Source: a virus. Taken from it: a stretch of 62,758 nt of DNA. The stretch spans positions 1-62,758 of the IMG/VR virus record IMGVR_UViG_3300050033_000335. One strand, 5' to 3'. The notes under the pieces are model-generated. The model was not told the DNA's origin. It was given only the letters and a program-made list of their open reading frames with translations, and did no database searches. This document shows, piece after piece, positions 1 through 6,058 of the stretch; positions within the stretch are counted from its first letter, which is position 1, and each line of letters starts with the position of its first letter. Made by a program: the position numbers and the translations under genes.

Positions 1-16
1 GCTACGATAAATCATC

Positions 17-1405
17 ATGGAAATCAACGACCAATACCATAACGGTTATCATACTGGCATCATGCGTGATGACAATATCCTGATAGGCCCTAGGATAAGG
101 TTTGACCTGCATAATATCAGTGACGATGAATTGCGTTTTTGGTCTACTCAAGAAATTGGGATACCAACACGGCCAATTCAACGTGCTTACAAATTCCGGA
201 TCACTGACGTGACCCCTGAACAAGTCCAGCAGATGTCACAATATTTTGGTAATGAGCGGTTCCTCTGGAACAAACTGGTGGCCGAGCAGAAAGCCCTTCG
301 AGTATCCGGTCAGAAAGCTTTGAGCCACTTCGACATGAACAAACTGATTACCTTACTAAAGGTCGATCATCCATTTTTAAAGGAGTCTCCATCACAGGCA
401 CTGCAGGCCCGTGCCGGCGCCCTTGCAAAAGGGCAAAAAGCTGCCTTAGACAAGAAGAACCCTGCAACATTTCCTGACTTTAAGAAGAAAGGGAAGTGCT
501 CTGAAAGTTTCACTCTGTTGCAAGGATGTACCCTATTACAGCCAGATTGCATCACAGTCCCAAAACTTGGCAATTTGTACTTCATCAATGGTGGCAATAA
601 CCCTGCACGACAAAAGACAATGCGCATCATTAATGGGAACGTCAATTCGGTAACCATCAGTTTTAAGCAGAATGCATATTGGATTTCCATCCAGACAGAA
701 CTTACCGTAGAGCCACTACCACACCCGAGCATCAGCGAGGCGGCCCTAGATCTAGGCGTAGCCAGGTTCTGCACTCTCTCTAACGGCGAGTTTTTCTTGC
801 CATTAAACGCTTTCAAGGCAAAGCAAGATCGATTGGCAATAATGCAAAGGCAACTGTCGCGCCAGGTGAAATTGTCCAACAACTGGCATTTTCTTAAAAA
901 CAAGATTAACAAACTACACTGCAAAATCGCCAACATGCGCAAGGACTTTCTTCATAAAATCTCGACCTATCTCTGCAACAGCCACGCAGTGATCTATGTT
1001 GAGGACCTGAAGGTCAAGAACATGATGGCATCAGCAGCCGGCACTATCGAGAATCCTGGTAAAAACGTGAAGCAGAAATCTGGCCTTAATCGGAGCATCG
1101 CAGACCAAGGATGGGCCATGTTTCTGGGATTCCTGCGCTATAAGCAGGACTGGCGTGGTGGCAGAGTCATAGAAGTGCCACCATATTTCACAAGTCAGCG
1201 GTGTCCGAAATGCGGGTTTACCCATGCGCTTAATCGGGAGGACCAGAGCCATTTCGGTTGCATCAATCCAGAATGTAATTTTACAGCAAATGCAGACTAT
1301 GTAGCGTCATTGAACATCAAAGTGAAAGGGCAGACGGCCCCGGATAGCCTGGTAGTATTGTCGCGCCAGTCAAGGGCGATAAAATCAGGAACTTGCAGTG
1401 CGTGA
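17..1405 (+). CDS. tnpB: TnpB / IS605 OrfB RNA-guided nuclease-like protein
   Basis: TnpB proteins are transposon-encoded RNA-guided DNA nucleases with a RuvC fold. All three expected acidic residues are visible: D245 in a DLGV motif, E329 in VEDL and D427 in NADYVASLNI. A zinc ribbon lies between the last two (CPKCG at about 396-400, second pair near 415-420). TnpB homology starts only near residue 54 (AYKFRI, then TPEQV). The first ~50 residues are not typical and may be a phage gene start captured by insertion, so the true start is uncertain (another ATG lies at 62). No TnpA is visible. Base composition is richer in GC than the neighbours, which suggests transfer. A transposon right-end hairpin follows directly after the stop. 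Confidence 0.9.
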   Translation: MEINDQYHNGYHTGIMRDDNILIGPRIRFDLHNISDDELRFWSTQEIGIPTRPIQRAYKFRITDVTPEQVQQMSQYFGNERFLWNKLVAEQKALRVSGQKALSHFDMNKLITLLKVDHPFLKESPSQALQARAGALAKGQKAALDKKNPATFPDFKKKGKCSESFTLLQGCTLLQPDCITVPKLGNLYFINGGNNPARQKTMRIINGNVNSVTISFKQNAYWISIQTELTVEPLPHPSISEAALDLGVARFCTLSNGEFFLPLNAFKAKQDRLAIMQRQLSRQVKLSNNWHFLKNKINKLHCKIANMRKDFLHKISTYLCNSHAVIYVEDLKVKNMMASAAGTIENPGKNVKQKSGLNRSIADQGWAMFLGFLRYKQDWRGGRVIEVPPYFTSQRCPKCGFTHALNREDQSHFGCINPECNFTANADYVASLNIKVKGQTAPDSLVVLSRQSRAIKSGTCSA

Positions 1406-1467
1406 GCCTGTGAGAATCTCCGTCCTTCAGGGCGGAGAGTACGTCAACTGGGAGATTATTCAATCCC
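1300..1467 (+). ncRNA. Candidate omega RNA (reRNA) with guide
   Basis: In TnpB systems the 3' part of the tnpB gene plus the right end is processed into an omega RNA whose guide is the sequence just outside the element. By analogy the scaffold would cover roughly 1300-1447 and the guide would begin at 1448 (CTGGGAGATTATTCAATCCC). The 5' boundary is a guess. The call rests on the tnpB gene and the end hairpin, not on a recognised RNA fold. Confidence 0.35.
1418..1447 (+). mobile_element. IS200/IS605-type right end with hairpin
   Basis: An 8-bp stem (1418-1425 with 1430-1437, one G-U pair, loop TTCA) lies 12 nt after the tnpB stop and is followed by AGTACGTCAA. This arrangement is typical of IS200/IS605 right ends, where TnpA recognises a sub-terminal hairpin and the element ends a few bases later. 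I place the end at about 1447. I found no matching left end, so the element may be an IS607- or IS605-derived remnant, or its left end may lie before base 1. Confidence 0.65.
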
Positions 1468-1475
1468 TAGCCTGG

Positions 1476-1676
1476 ATGTTCTTAATATATATAATCCTTC
1501 AGGTTATGATCGGATGCTCCTCATTTCCTTATAAAATGACAGGTTTTGATGTTAGCGCGACCGGTGGCCAGCAATTTTGGAATAATGGCCCTGGGCCGTC
1601 TCAGCCGTACTTTACTGAGAGTATTACGGTTAGTGGGCATTTTTCAGATCCGCGGTATCTTAGGGAAAATAAGTGA
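1476..1676 (+). CDS. Small putative lipoprotein
   Basis: 66 residues. The N-terminus (MFLIYIILQVMIGCSS) is a short hydrophobic stretch ending in a lipobox-like VMIGC, so the product could be exported and lipidated at Cys14. The rest is small and polar (Gly, Pro, Asn, Ser). No clear Shine-Dalgarno precedes ATG 1476, and the reading frame is open further upstream into the transposon end. The insertion may have removed the original start. The stop lies inside the first copy of the 50-bp repeat. Function is unknown; an outer-membrane spanin-like role is one guess. Confidence 0.4.
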   Translation: MFLIYIILQVMIGCSSFPYKMTGFDVSATGGQQFWNNGPGPSQPYFTESITVSGHFSDPRYLRENK

Positions 1677-1771
1677 AGGACAAGGTTACACTGCTGGAGG
1701 TATATCTAAAATGATATTCCCAGTGAAGGACAAGGTTACACTGCTGGAGGTATATCTAAAATGATATTCCC
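1672..1771 (+). repeat. Two tandem 50-bp repeats upstream of the terminase
   Basis: Copies 1672-1721 and 1722-1771 are identical. Each contains a GGAGG ribosome-binding sequence, TATATCTAAA and ATGATATTCCC, so the unit carries a start site. A related 50-bp unit forms a four-copy array after the terminase gene (3761-3960). Each unit length is an integral number of helical turns, which would also suit protein-binding iterons. Confidence 0.9.
1711..1764 (+). CDS. 17-residue mini-ORF (MIFPVKDKVTLLEVYLK)
   Basis: This ORF starts at the ATG in the first repeat, 10 nt after GGAGG, and ends with a TGA that overlaps the next ATG (ATGA at 1761-1764). Ribosomes finishing it are positioned to restart on the following ORF. 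It looks like a leader peptide, or a duplicated start region of the next gene. It closely matches the 17-residue ORFs after the terminase, which argues for some constraint on the peptide or on its coupling. Confidence 0.45.
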   Translation: MIFPVKDKVTLLEVYLK

Positions 1772-1922
1772 AGTGAAGCAGTGGCAGCATGGTAAGTACA
1801 TTGCAGTATGTGTATTTAAGCATCATAGTTATACCTGTAGTTTGTTCTTTGACAATTTAATGCTTCGATTCGCTCAGCTCGGGACAGAGAACCGCCGGGC
1901 TATTGTAGTTTGCAGAATATGA
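1761..1922 (+). CDS. Small protein coupled to terminase (MIFPVK... family)
   Basis: 53 residues. It shares the MIFPVK start and GGAGG ribosome-binding site with the repeat-encoded peptides, then diverges into a unique Cys/His/aromatic-rich sequence. Its TGA (1920-1922) overlaps the terminase ATG (1919-1921), so the terminase is probably translated by coupling from this ORF. It occupies the usual place of a small terminase subunit but is far too short and shows no helix-turn-helix. Function is unknown. Confidence 0.5.
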   Translation: MIFPVKQWQHGKYIAVCVFKHHSYTCSLFFDNLMLRFAQLGTENRRAIVVCRI

Positions 1923-3751
1923 GTAGCCCTTACCCCAAAATCCAGTTTCCTTTAATATTGGCCCCACTTTTTGAGCCGCATCTTTATAAAGTTGTATGGG
2001 GTGGCCGTGGAGGACTTAAAACAAGAAACATCGCCCAGGCTTTGGTAATCCTGGGCGCTGCTACATCTATCAGAGTAATTTGTTGCAGAGAGATCCAAAA
2101 GTCTCTTAAAGATTCAGTACATCAGGAACTAGCCGATGCTATAGTTCGTGCTGGGCTTGATGATTATTATCGCATCCTGGATAATGAGATCCGGGGTATA
2201 AATAATGGTACATTCTTCATCTTCACTGGTCTTAAATCCAATAGCTCCTCGATTAAATCCACAGCAGCTTTAAATATAGCTTGGGTAGAAGAAGCCGAAG
2301 GTGTATCTAAATCATCGTGGGAGTTCCTTGAACCTACGATGAGAACACCTTGGCTATTACCCTGCCAGTTCTGGCCCATAGGTACTAAGTTCACGCCGGA
2401 AGAACGAAGATTAAATGGTCGGTGGGTAGATCCTGAGATCTGGTGTTCATTCAATCCAGATGATGAGACTGACGAAACATATGTTAAATTTGTAGGAGGA
2501 GATCCGCCTAGATCAGGATGGAAGCCGCCGCCCGGAGCCTGGATATGTATGACTTCTTGGCGTGATAATCCATGGATGCCAAGTAATCTTATCATGCAGA
2601 AGGACCATCTTGAGGCCACTGATTATGATGCTTATCTTCATGTGTGGGAAGGTAAGCCCAGAAAGATGTCTGCAGCTCAAGTACTTCGAGATAAATATGT
2701 GAAGCAATGGTTCGAACCCGATCCAGACACATGGGATGGCCCATATGATGGAACTGACTGGGGATTCTCTAGTGATCCATCAGCTCATAGCCGATGCTGG
2801 GTATTCCAAAGACGATTATATATAGAATATGGTTATTATGGCTATGGTGTGGAGAATGATGATCTATCTGAATGGTTGAATCAAATGCCCGATGCAGCTA
2901 GGCAAGTAAATAGGGCAGACTGTGCCAGGCCAGAAACTATCAGCCATTGTCGCAGGCATGGTCATCCGTTAATGATACCGTGTGAGAAATGGCCAGGATC
3001 AGTAGAAGATGGAGTTTCATACCTACGTGGTGAATTTGATCAGATTGTAATCCACCCGAGATGTGAATCAGCACTGGAAGAAGCTCGGTTATGGTCCTAT
3101 GAGATAGATAAGAATAGTCAAGAAGTATTGCCTAAACTAAAGAAAGGCCATGATCATATAATGGATTCTATACGTTACGCTATAGGCCCACTCATTCGAG
3201 GCGCTGTTAAGTTGCCTGGTAACTGGTGGCGTAGATGGACTGAGACAGAAGCCACGGAACGAGCCATTTCAATCAAGTACGTCATTGTAACCGTTGATGA
3301 AACAACAGAAGGAGCTGCTGAACTACGGGCCGTATTCCAATTATGGGGTGTTGGTGGCTATAGTAAGATATTCCTGTTAAAAGAGGCAGGCTGTTTTGGC
3401 CTATTACCTGAGATCATGGATGAGATAGCTAAATTCTGGGAGGAATGTGCCCAGTTTGGCAGTTATGTTAAAGCAGCTAGTGAGTTATGGTGTGAGAGTA
3501 AATCAATTGGATCTACATTGATCAAAACTCTACGCGCAAAAGGTATACCTGCAAGGGAATGGGATCAAGAAGATTTGAGCATGAATGATCCATCCTGGAG
3601 GGCAAAGCAAGCTTCAGTTCATCTGCATGACGGTAGGGTATATATTCCAGTTGGCCCATGTATAGCTATGCAAGAAATAGAAGGTCTTGCCACTAATGCG
3701 TTAACTCTAGCATTAATGGTTTGGCAGAAGAGGGGCGGGGGCGTAGGATAA
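1919..3751 (+). CDS. terL: Phage terminase large subunit, with extra C-terminal domain
   Basis: 610 residues from ATG 1919; TTG 1910 is a weaker alternative. The ATPase domain packages DNA into the prohead. Its Walker A is GGRGGLKT (about residues 28-35) and its Walker B-like motif is IAWVEEAEG. The first nuclease domain shows the Terminase_3-type pattern GTDWGFSSDP. After about residue 440 there is a further ~165-residue segment with VTVDETTEG, then CESKSIGSTLIKTLR, then LHDGRVYIP. This resembles the RNase H-like nuclease of another terminase class (Terminase_6C pattern VEDKxxGTSLI). The protein is therefore longer than the usual 420-550 residues and appears to carry two nuclease-like domains. 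No small subunit is recognisable nearby. Confidence 0.92.
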   Translation: MSSPYPKIQFPLILAPLFEPHLYKVVWGGRGGLKTRNIAQALVILGAATSIRVICCREIQKSLKDSVHQELADAIVRAGLDDYYRILDNEIRGINNGTFFIFTGLKSNSSSIKSTAALNIAWVEEAEGVSKSSWEFLEPTMRTPWLLPCQFWPIGTKFTPEERRLNGRWVDPEIWCSFNPDDETDETYVKFVGGDPPRSGWKPPPGAWICMTSWRDNPWMPSNLIMQKDHLEATDYDAYLHVWEGKPRKMSAAQVLRDKYVKQWFEPDPDTWDGPYDGTDWGFSSDPSAHSRCWVFQRRLYIEYGYYGYGVENDDLSEWLNQMPDAARQVNRADCARPETISHCRRHGHPLMIPCEKWPGSVEDGVSYLRGEFDQIVIHPRCESALEEARLWSYEIDKNSQEVLPKLKKGHDHIMDSIRYAIGPLIRGAVKLPGNWWRRWTETEATERAISIKYVIVTVDETTEGAAELRAVFQLWGVGGYSKIFLLKEAGCFGLLPEIMDEIAKFWEECAQFGSYVKAASELWCESKSIGSTLIKTLRAKGIPAREWDQEDLSMNDPSWRAKQASVHLHDGRVYIPVGPCIAMQEIEGLATNALTLALMVWQKRGGGVG

Positions 3752-3760
3752 GGAGAAAAA

Positions 3761-3960
3761 ATGATATTCCCAGTGAATACACTGGAGGTATATCTGGAGG
3801 CATATCTAAAATGATATTTCCAGTGAATACACTGGAGGTATATCTGGAGGCATATCTAAAATGATATTCCCAGTGAATACACTGGAGGTATATCTGGAGG
3901 CATATCTAAAATGATATTCCCAGTGAATACACTGGAGGTATATCTGGAGGCATATCTAAA
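3761..3960 (+). repeat. Four tandem 50-bp repeats downstream of the terminase
   Basis: Units start at 3761, 3811, 3861 and 3911. They are identical except one synonymous base in the second copy (TTC to TTT). Each has two GGAGG sequences, TATATCT and ATGATATTCCCAGTGAA, which are shared with the array at 1672-1771. There are no variable spacers, so this is not a CRISPR array. Confidence 0.95.
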
Positions 3961-3964
3961 ATGA
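3761..3964 (+). other. Chain of four identical 17-codon mini-cistrons
   Basis: Every repeat encodes MIFPVNTLEVYLEAYLK. The stop TGA of each ORF overlaps the ATG of the next through ATGA (3811-3814, 3861-3864, 3911-3914, 3961-3964), and each start is preceded by its own GGAGG 10 nt upstream. The first is led by AGGAG 5 nt before its ATG, just after the terminase stop. If translated, the mRNA would yield the same peptide four times by reinitiation. The peptide has an amphipathic, Leu/Tyr-rich C-terminal half. The alternative is that coding is incidental to a DNA iteron. Confidence 0.45.
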
Positions 3965-4041
3965 TAGATAATTGGGTCTGGCCTTCCCCGCTAGGGGGGA
4001 TAGAGCGGATTCGTCAGGAGTGGACGCCTTTTTTCACATGA
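3961..4041 (+). CDS. 26-residue ORF ending the mini-cistron chain
   Basis: It begins with the ATG that overlaps the stop of the fourth repeat ORF and encodes a Trp/Arg/Pro-containing peptide (MIDNWVWPSPLGGIERIRQE, then six more residues). It is the exit ORF of the array and uses the same GGAGG site. No similarity is recognised. It could be a real microprotein or simply the first open codons after the repeat. Confidence 0.25.
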   Translation: MIDNWVWPSPLGGIERIRQEWTPFFT

Positions 4042-4064
4042 TTAAAGATTAAAATTATCGGCTA

Positions 4065-4113
4065 AAAATTAATATTAAAATTGGTTCGCGATTATAAATT
4101 TGTGGTATATTAT
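4065..4113 (+). promoter_or_regulatory. Candidate promoter with shared upstream element
   Basis: A 20-bp AT-rich element at 4065-4084 (AAAATTAATATTAAAATTGG) recurs exactly at 61074-61093. Here it is followed by -10-like sequences TATATT (4106-4111) and TATTAT. The -35 is poor (TTGGTT with a 19-bp spacer). An AGGATTA leader motif lies further down at 4245-4251. It would serve the 4270-5922 lysin and zinc-ribbon operon. Confidence 0.45.
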
Positions 4114-4117
4114 AAAT

Positions 4118-4252
4118 ATGGGAAGAGCTGCTGGCATGATTGAAGGATTCTCCAGTAAAGGTGCCCAGCTTTTTACCTCCTACCGCAGTAAGATTCTAAT
4201 CTGGGCCACAAACCACAATTTAATTAAGCTAACCCGTCAAAAACAGGATTAA
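4118..4252 (+). CDS. Possible 44-residue ORF
   Basis: ATG 4118 opens a 44-residue reading frame (starts MGRAAGMIEGFSSK, ends KLTRQKQD) directly after the candidate -10, with no Shine-Dalgarno. It would need leaderless translation. Its stop is inside the AGGATTA leader motif that elsewhere is non-coding, which argues that the region is more likely a 5' leader. Kept as a weak call. Confidence 0.2.
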   Translation: MGRAAGMIEGFSSKGAQLFTSYRSKILIWATNHNLIKLTRQKQD

Positions 4253-4269
4253 GAGAAAAGGAGCTACCT

Positions 4270-4452
4270 ATGAAACTCAAAGATTTATTGCCATCAGCAA
4301 TAGACGTGACATTCTGTGCAGATTGTACCTATAAATGGGAATTAGTTGGTAGTCACTGTTTAACTTGTATTGAGGATGAATTCACTCAGAAGGTTATAGG
4401 CCCAGCGGAGACGAATGGCTGGGCGGAGAAGGATAAATATAAGGAGATTTAA
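4270..4452 (+). CDS. Small zinc-ribbon-like protein
   Basis: 60 residues with AAAGGAGC before the ATG. Two Cys pairs (CADCTYKWELVGSHCLTC, CxxC spaced 10 residues apart) suggest one bound zinc ion. It is the first gene of a run of four small Cys-containing proteins before the lysin. Function unknown. Confidence 0.75.
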   Translation: MKLKDLLPSAIDVTFCADCTYKWELVGSHCLTCIEDEFTQKVIGPAETNGWAEKDKYKEI

Positions 4453-4454
4453 TA

Positions 4455-4616
4455 TTGACTGCACAAGAATGTCGGGAAGCTGGCTGTCCAGGGATAGATA
4501 GTGATAGCGGGATTCGGTGCTGGCAAGTTAAGGGTTGCCCAGCTTGGGAGGTTAACCATGGCCAAGTTAATAGAAAAGTGGAAAGAAACGGAATGGAGCA
4601 AGCGGATTTGGGCTGA
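4455..4616 (+). CDS. Small Cys-rich protein (TTG start)
   Basis: 53 residues from TTG 4455, with AAGGAG 8 nt upstream and the previous stop 2 nt away. Four Cys in the first half (ECREAGC and CWQVKGC) form two pairs that could hold zinc. It overlaps the next gene by about 60 nt in another frame, so one of the two may be shorter than drawn. Confidence 0.5.
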   Translation: MTAQECREAGCPGIDSDSGIRCWQVKGCPAWEVNHGQVNRKVERNGMEQADLG

Positions 4617-4761
4617 TGGTCCCTCGAAGTCCCCAAAGGTTCTTTGCCGAGTATGTAATGAGCCAGTAAATCCATTAAATCATTATCAACGCTTTGATGA
4701 GAGTCTTTGTACTTCTTGTTATTGTTGGAGCTTTCAGTATATACGAGGATACGGATTGTAA
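4558..4761 (+). CDS. Small zinc-ribbon protein
   Basis: 67 residues from ATG 4558, preceded by GGGAGG. It contains CRVCNEP and, about 20 residues on, CTSCYCW, a two-pair zinc-ribbon pattern. It sits just upstream of the endolysin gene, with 10 nt between stop and next start. Function unknown. Confidence 0.7.
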   Translation: MAKLIEKWKETEWSKRIWADGPSKSPKVLCRVCNEPVNPLNHYQRFDESLCTSCYCWSFQYIRGYGL

Positions 4762-4771
4762 AGGAGGTATT

Positions 4772-5335
4772 ATGCATCATATAAATCATACCCTGTTTTT
4801 GGATGCTTATGCAAAGTCATTAGTCCTTCCAAAACTTAACTCAGCAACTACAATGGGAGTTAATCAATTACTCTCTTTTATAGAGGCCGATCCTTGTATT
4901 AACGACCTACGATGGGGGGCATACTTGTTGGCTACTGCTCTTTGGGAGACAGGCCATACATACTTTCCTATAGCTGAATATGGTCGGGGTGATGGCCATC
5001 CGTATGGGAAACCTGCGGCTAATGGCCAGATCTATTACGGGCGTGGATATGTCCAGTTGACCTGGGAAGATAATTACAAGCTAATGTCTCAGCTACTTGG
5101 AGTTAATTTGCTGGATGATCCAGATCTGGCCTTAGTTCCAGAACATGCTTATAAGATTATGAGTATAGGCATGCGGTGCGGAGATTTTACTGGGGTTAAC
5201 CTGCATAGGTTCATTGATGATGACTCTTGTGATTATGTTAATGCTCGCAGAATTATTAACGGTAGAGACCAGGCCGAACGAATTGCCGGTTATGCTGTAT
5301 CTATTCATGATGCTTTGTATGGGGCCGTGATATGA
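4772..5335 (+). CDS. Endolysin, GH19 chitinase/lysozyme-like
   Basis: 187 residues. The start at 4772 follows AAAGGAGG at good spacing. GH19 enzymes cut beta-1,4 links in peptidoglycan or chitin, and phage versions lyse the host at the end of infection. The family signature runs from LATALWETGHTYFPI through YYGRGYVQLTWEDNY to the AYKIM region, with probable general acid E59 in WETG. There is no signal peptide, so export would need a holin. It is an unusual place for the lysin, between terminase and portal; a second lysin lies at 40100. The stop overlaps the next ATG. Confidence 0.9.
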   Translation: MHHINHTLFLDAYAKSLVLPKLNSATTMGVNQLLSFIEADPCINDLRWGAYLLATALWETGHTYFPIAEYGRGDGHPYGKPAANGQIYYGRGYVQLTWEDNYKLMSQLLGVNLLDDPDLALVPEHAYKIMSIGMRCGDFTGVNLHRFIDDDSCDYVNARRIINGRDQAERIAGYAVSIHDALYGAVI

Positions 5336-5496
5336 AAGTTTTATGCCCAGACCCAGATTGTGGTGGTGCATTAATATATTGCGCTAATTCAGGGCTAGAA
5401 TCCCTTACATATCATTGTAGTAAATGTAAAGCCAAATGGGTGGCCCATAAGGAAGAAAAGGAGATAATTGATGGAATGCCTGACATTATTGCTTGA
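5332..5496 (+). CDS. Small zinc-ribbon protein
   Basis: 54 residues; its ATG overlaps the endolysin stop (ATGA). CPDPDC and CSKCKAKW form a classic zinc ribbon, possibly nucleic-acid binding. It overlaps the start of the next gene by 26 nt. Function unknown. Confidence 0.65.
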   Translation: MKVLCPDPDCGGALIYCANSGLESLTYHCSKCKAKWVAHKEEKEIIDGMPDIIA

Positions 5497-5725
5497 TTAC
5501 AATGCATGGCTTGATTGGGAAATGGAAGTTTGCGATCTTGATAATGAAGATGAAGACTCTTATGCAAAACGTACTGAACCAAAGAAGTTTCCCTGCTATA
5601 TAGGAACTGAAATAGTGGGCTGGGAGGATGGCCCTAATGGAGAGGAGAATGTCGGTCAGCCATTATTTGCTCCGGTTTTCTTCTATGAAGAAGATCTAAA
5701 GAAGATGTTGGAGGAATTGAAATGA
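5471..5725 (+). CDS. Conserved-looking acidic small protein
   Basis: 84 residues from ATG 5471, with AAGGAG about 8 nt upstream. It is strongly acidic (EVCDLDNEDEDSY near the N-terminus, FFYEEDLKKMLEELK at the C-terminus). No domain recognised. Stop and next start overlap (ATGA). Confidence 0.7.
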   Translation: MECLTLLLDYNAWLDWEMEVCDLDNEDEDSYAKRTEPKKFPCYIGTEIVGWEDGPNGEENVGQPLFAPVFFYEEDLKKMLEELK

Positions 5726-5922
5726 TTATTAAAGACAATATTGAATGTTCAATGAGCACGTGCATACATTGTTATAAGGGTGAATGTTTTCATCTTGATC
5801 CGAACATTGGGTATTCAGAAACTGATAGCCGATGCGGGTCTCTTGATAAAGGAACAGGATCAGCTAAGAGCAAATCCGGGTCTGCGGGAAATAGCCCAAT
5901 GATTATGGTGATAGGAGAGTGA
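5722..5922 (+). CDS. Small Cys-rich protein
   Basis: 66 residues. CSMSTCIHCYKGECFH carries four closely spaced Cys and a later Cys (SRCGS), consistent with zinc binding. It is the last gene before the head-module promoter at 5932. Function unknown. Confidence 0.6.
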   Translation: MIIKDNIECSMSTCIHCYKGECFHLDPNIGYSETDSRCGSLDKGTGSAKSKSGSAGNSPMIMVIGE

Positions 5923-5931
5923 ACTAAAAGG

Positions 5932-5960
5932 TTTACTTTTTAACCAGAATTTGATATAAT
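5932..5960 (+). promoter_or_regulatory. Sigma70-like promoter for the head operon
   Basis: TTTACT (5932-5937), a 17-bp spacer and TATAAT (5955-5960). It is immediately upstream of the conserved hairpin leader and the portal gene, and almost identical in design to the promoter at 12944-12972. Confidence 0.8.
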
Positions 5961-5983
5961 ATTTAAGATTATTTAGAGTGCTA

Positions 5984-6039
5984 AACAGGATTATAGGAAG
6001 CCGAGTCACCCATCTAGGGGTGACTCGACTTTTCTTTTG
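5984..6039 (+). ncRNA. Conserved 56-nt hairpin leader, copy 1
   Basis: This block matches 12991-13046 at all but one base. It holds AGGATTA, then a 10-bp stem (6002-6011 with 6018-6027, loop ATCTAG) followed by a U-rich CTTTTCTTTTG. A terminator-like hairpin 40-60 nt after a promoter start site suggests attenuation, antitermination or a short stable RNA. The portal ribosome-binding site (GAGGAG) lies just after it. Confidence 0.75.
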
Positions 6040-6058
6040 TAGTTTAGAGGAGACGGCT

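Noticed and set aside
1546-1764. 72-residue ORF crossing the 50-bp repeats
   Set aside because: It overlaps the lipoprotein-like ORF in another frame and only its last 17 codons are the mini-ORF.
3761-3960. CRISPR-like array
   Set aside because: The repeats abut one another with no variable spacers, and no cas genes are present.
5978-6058. Longer portal N-terminus from GTG 5978
   Set aside because: It would translate the conserved hairpin leader; TTG 6059 has a good ribosome-binding site.
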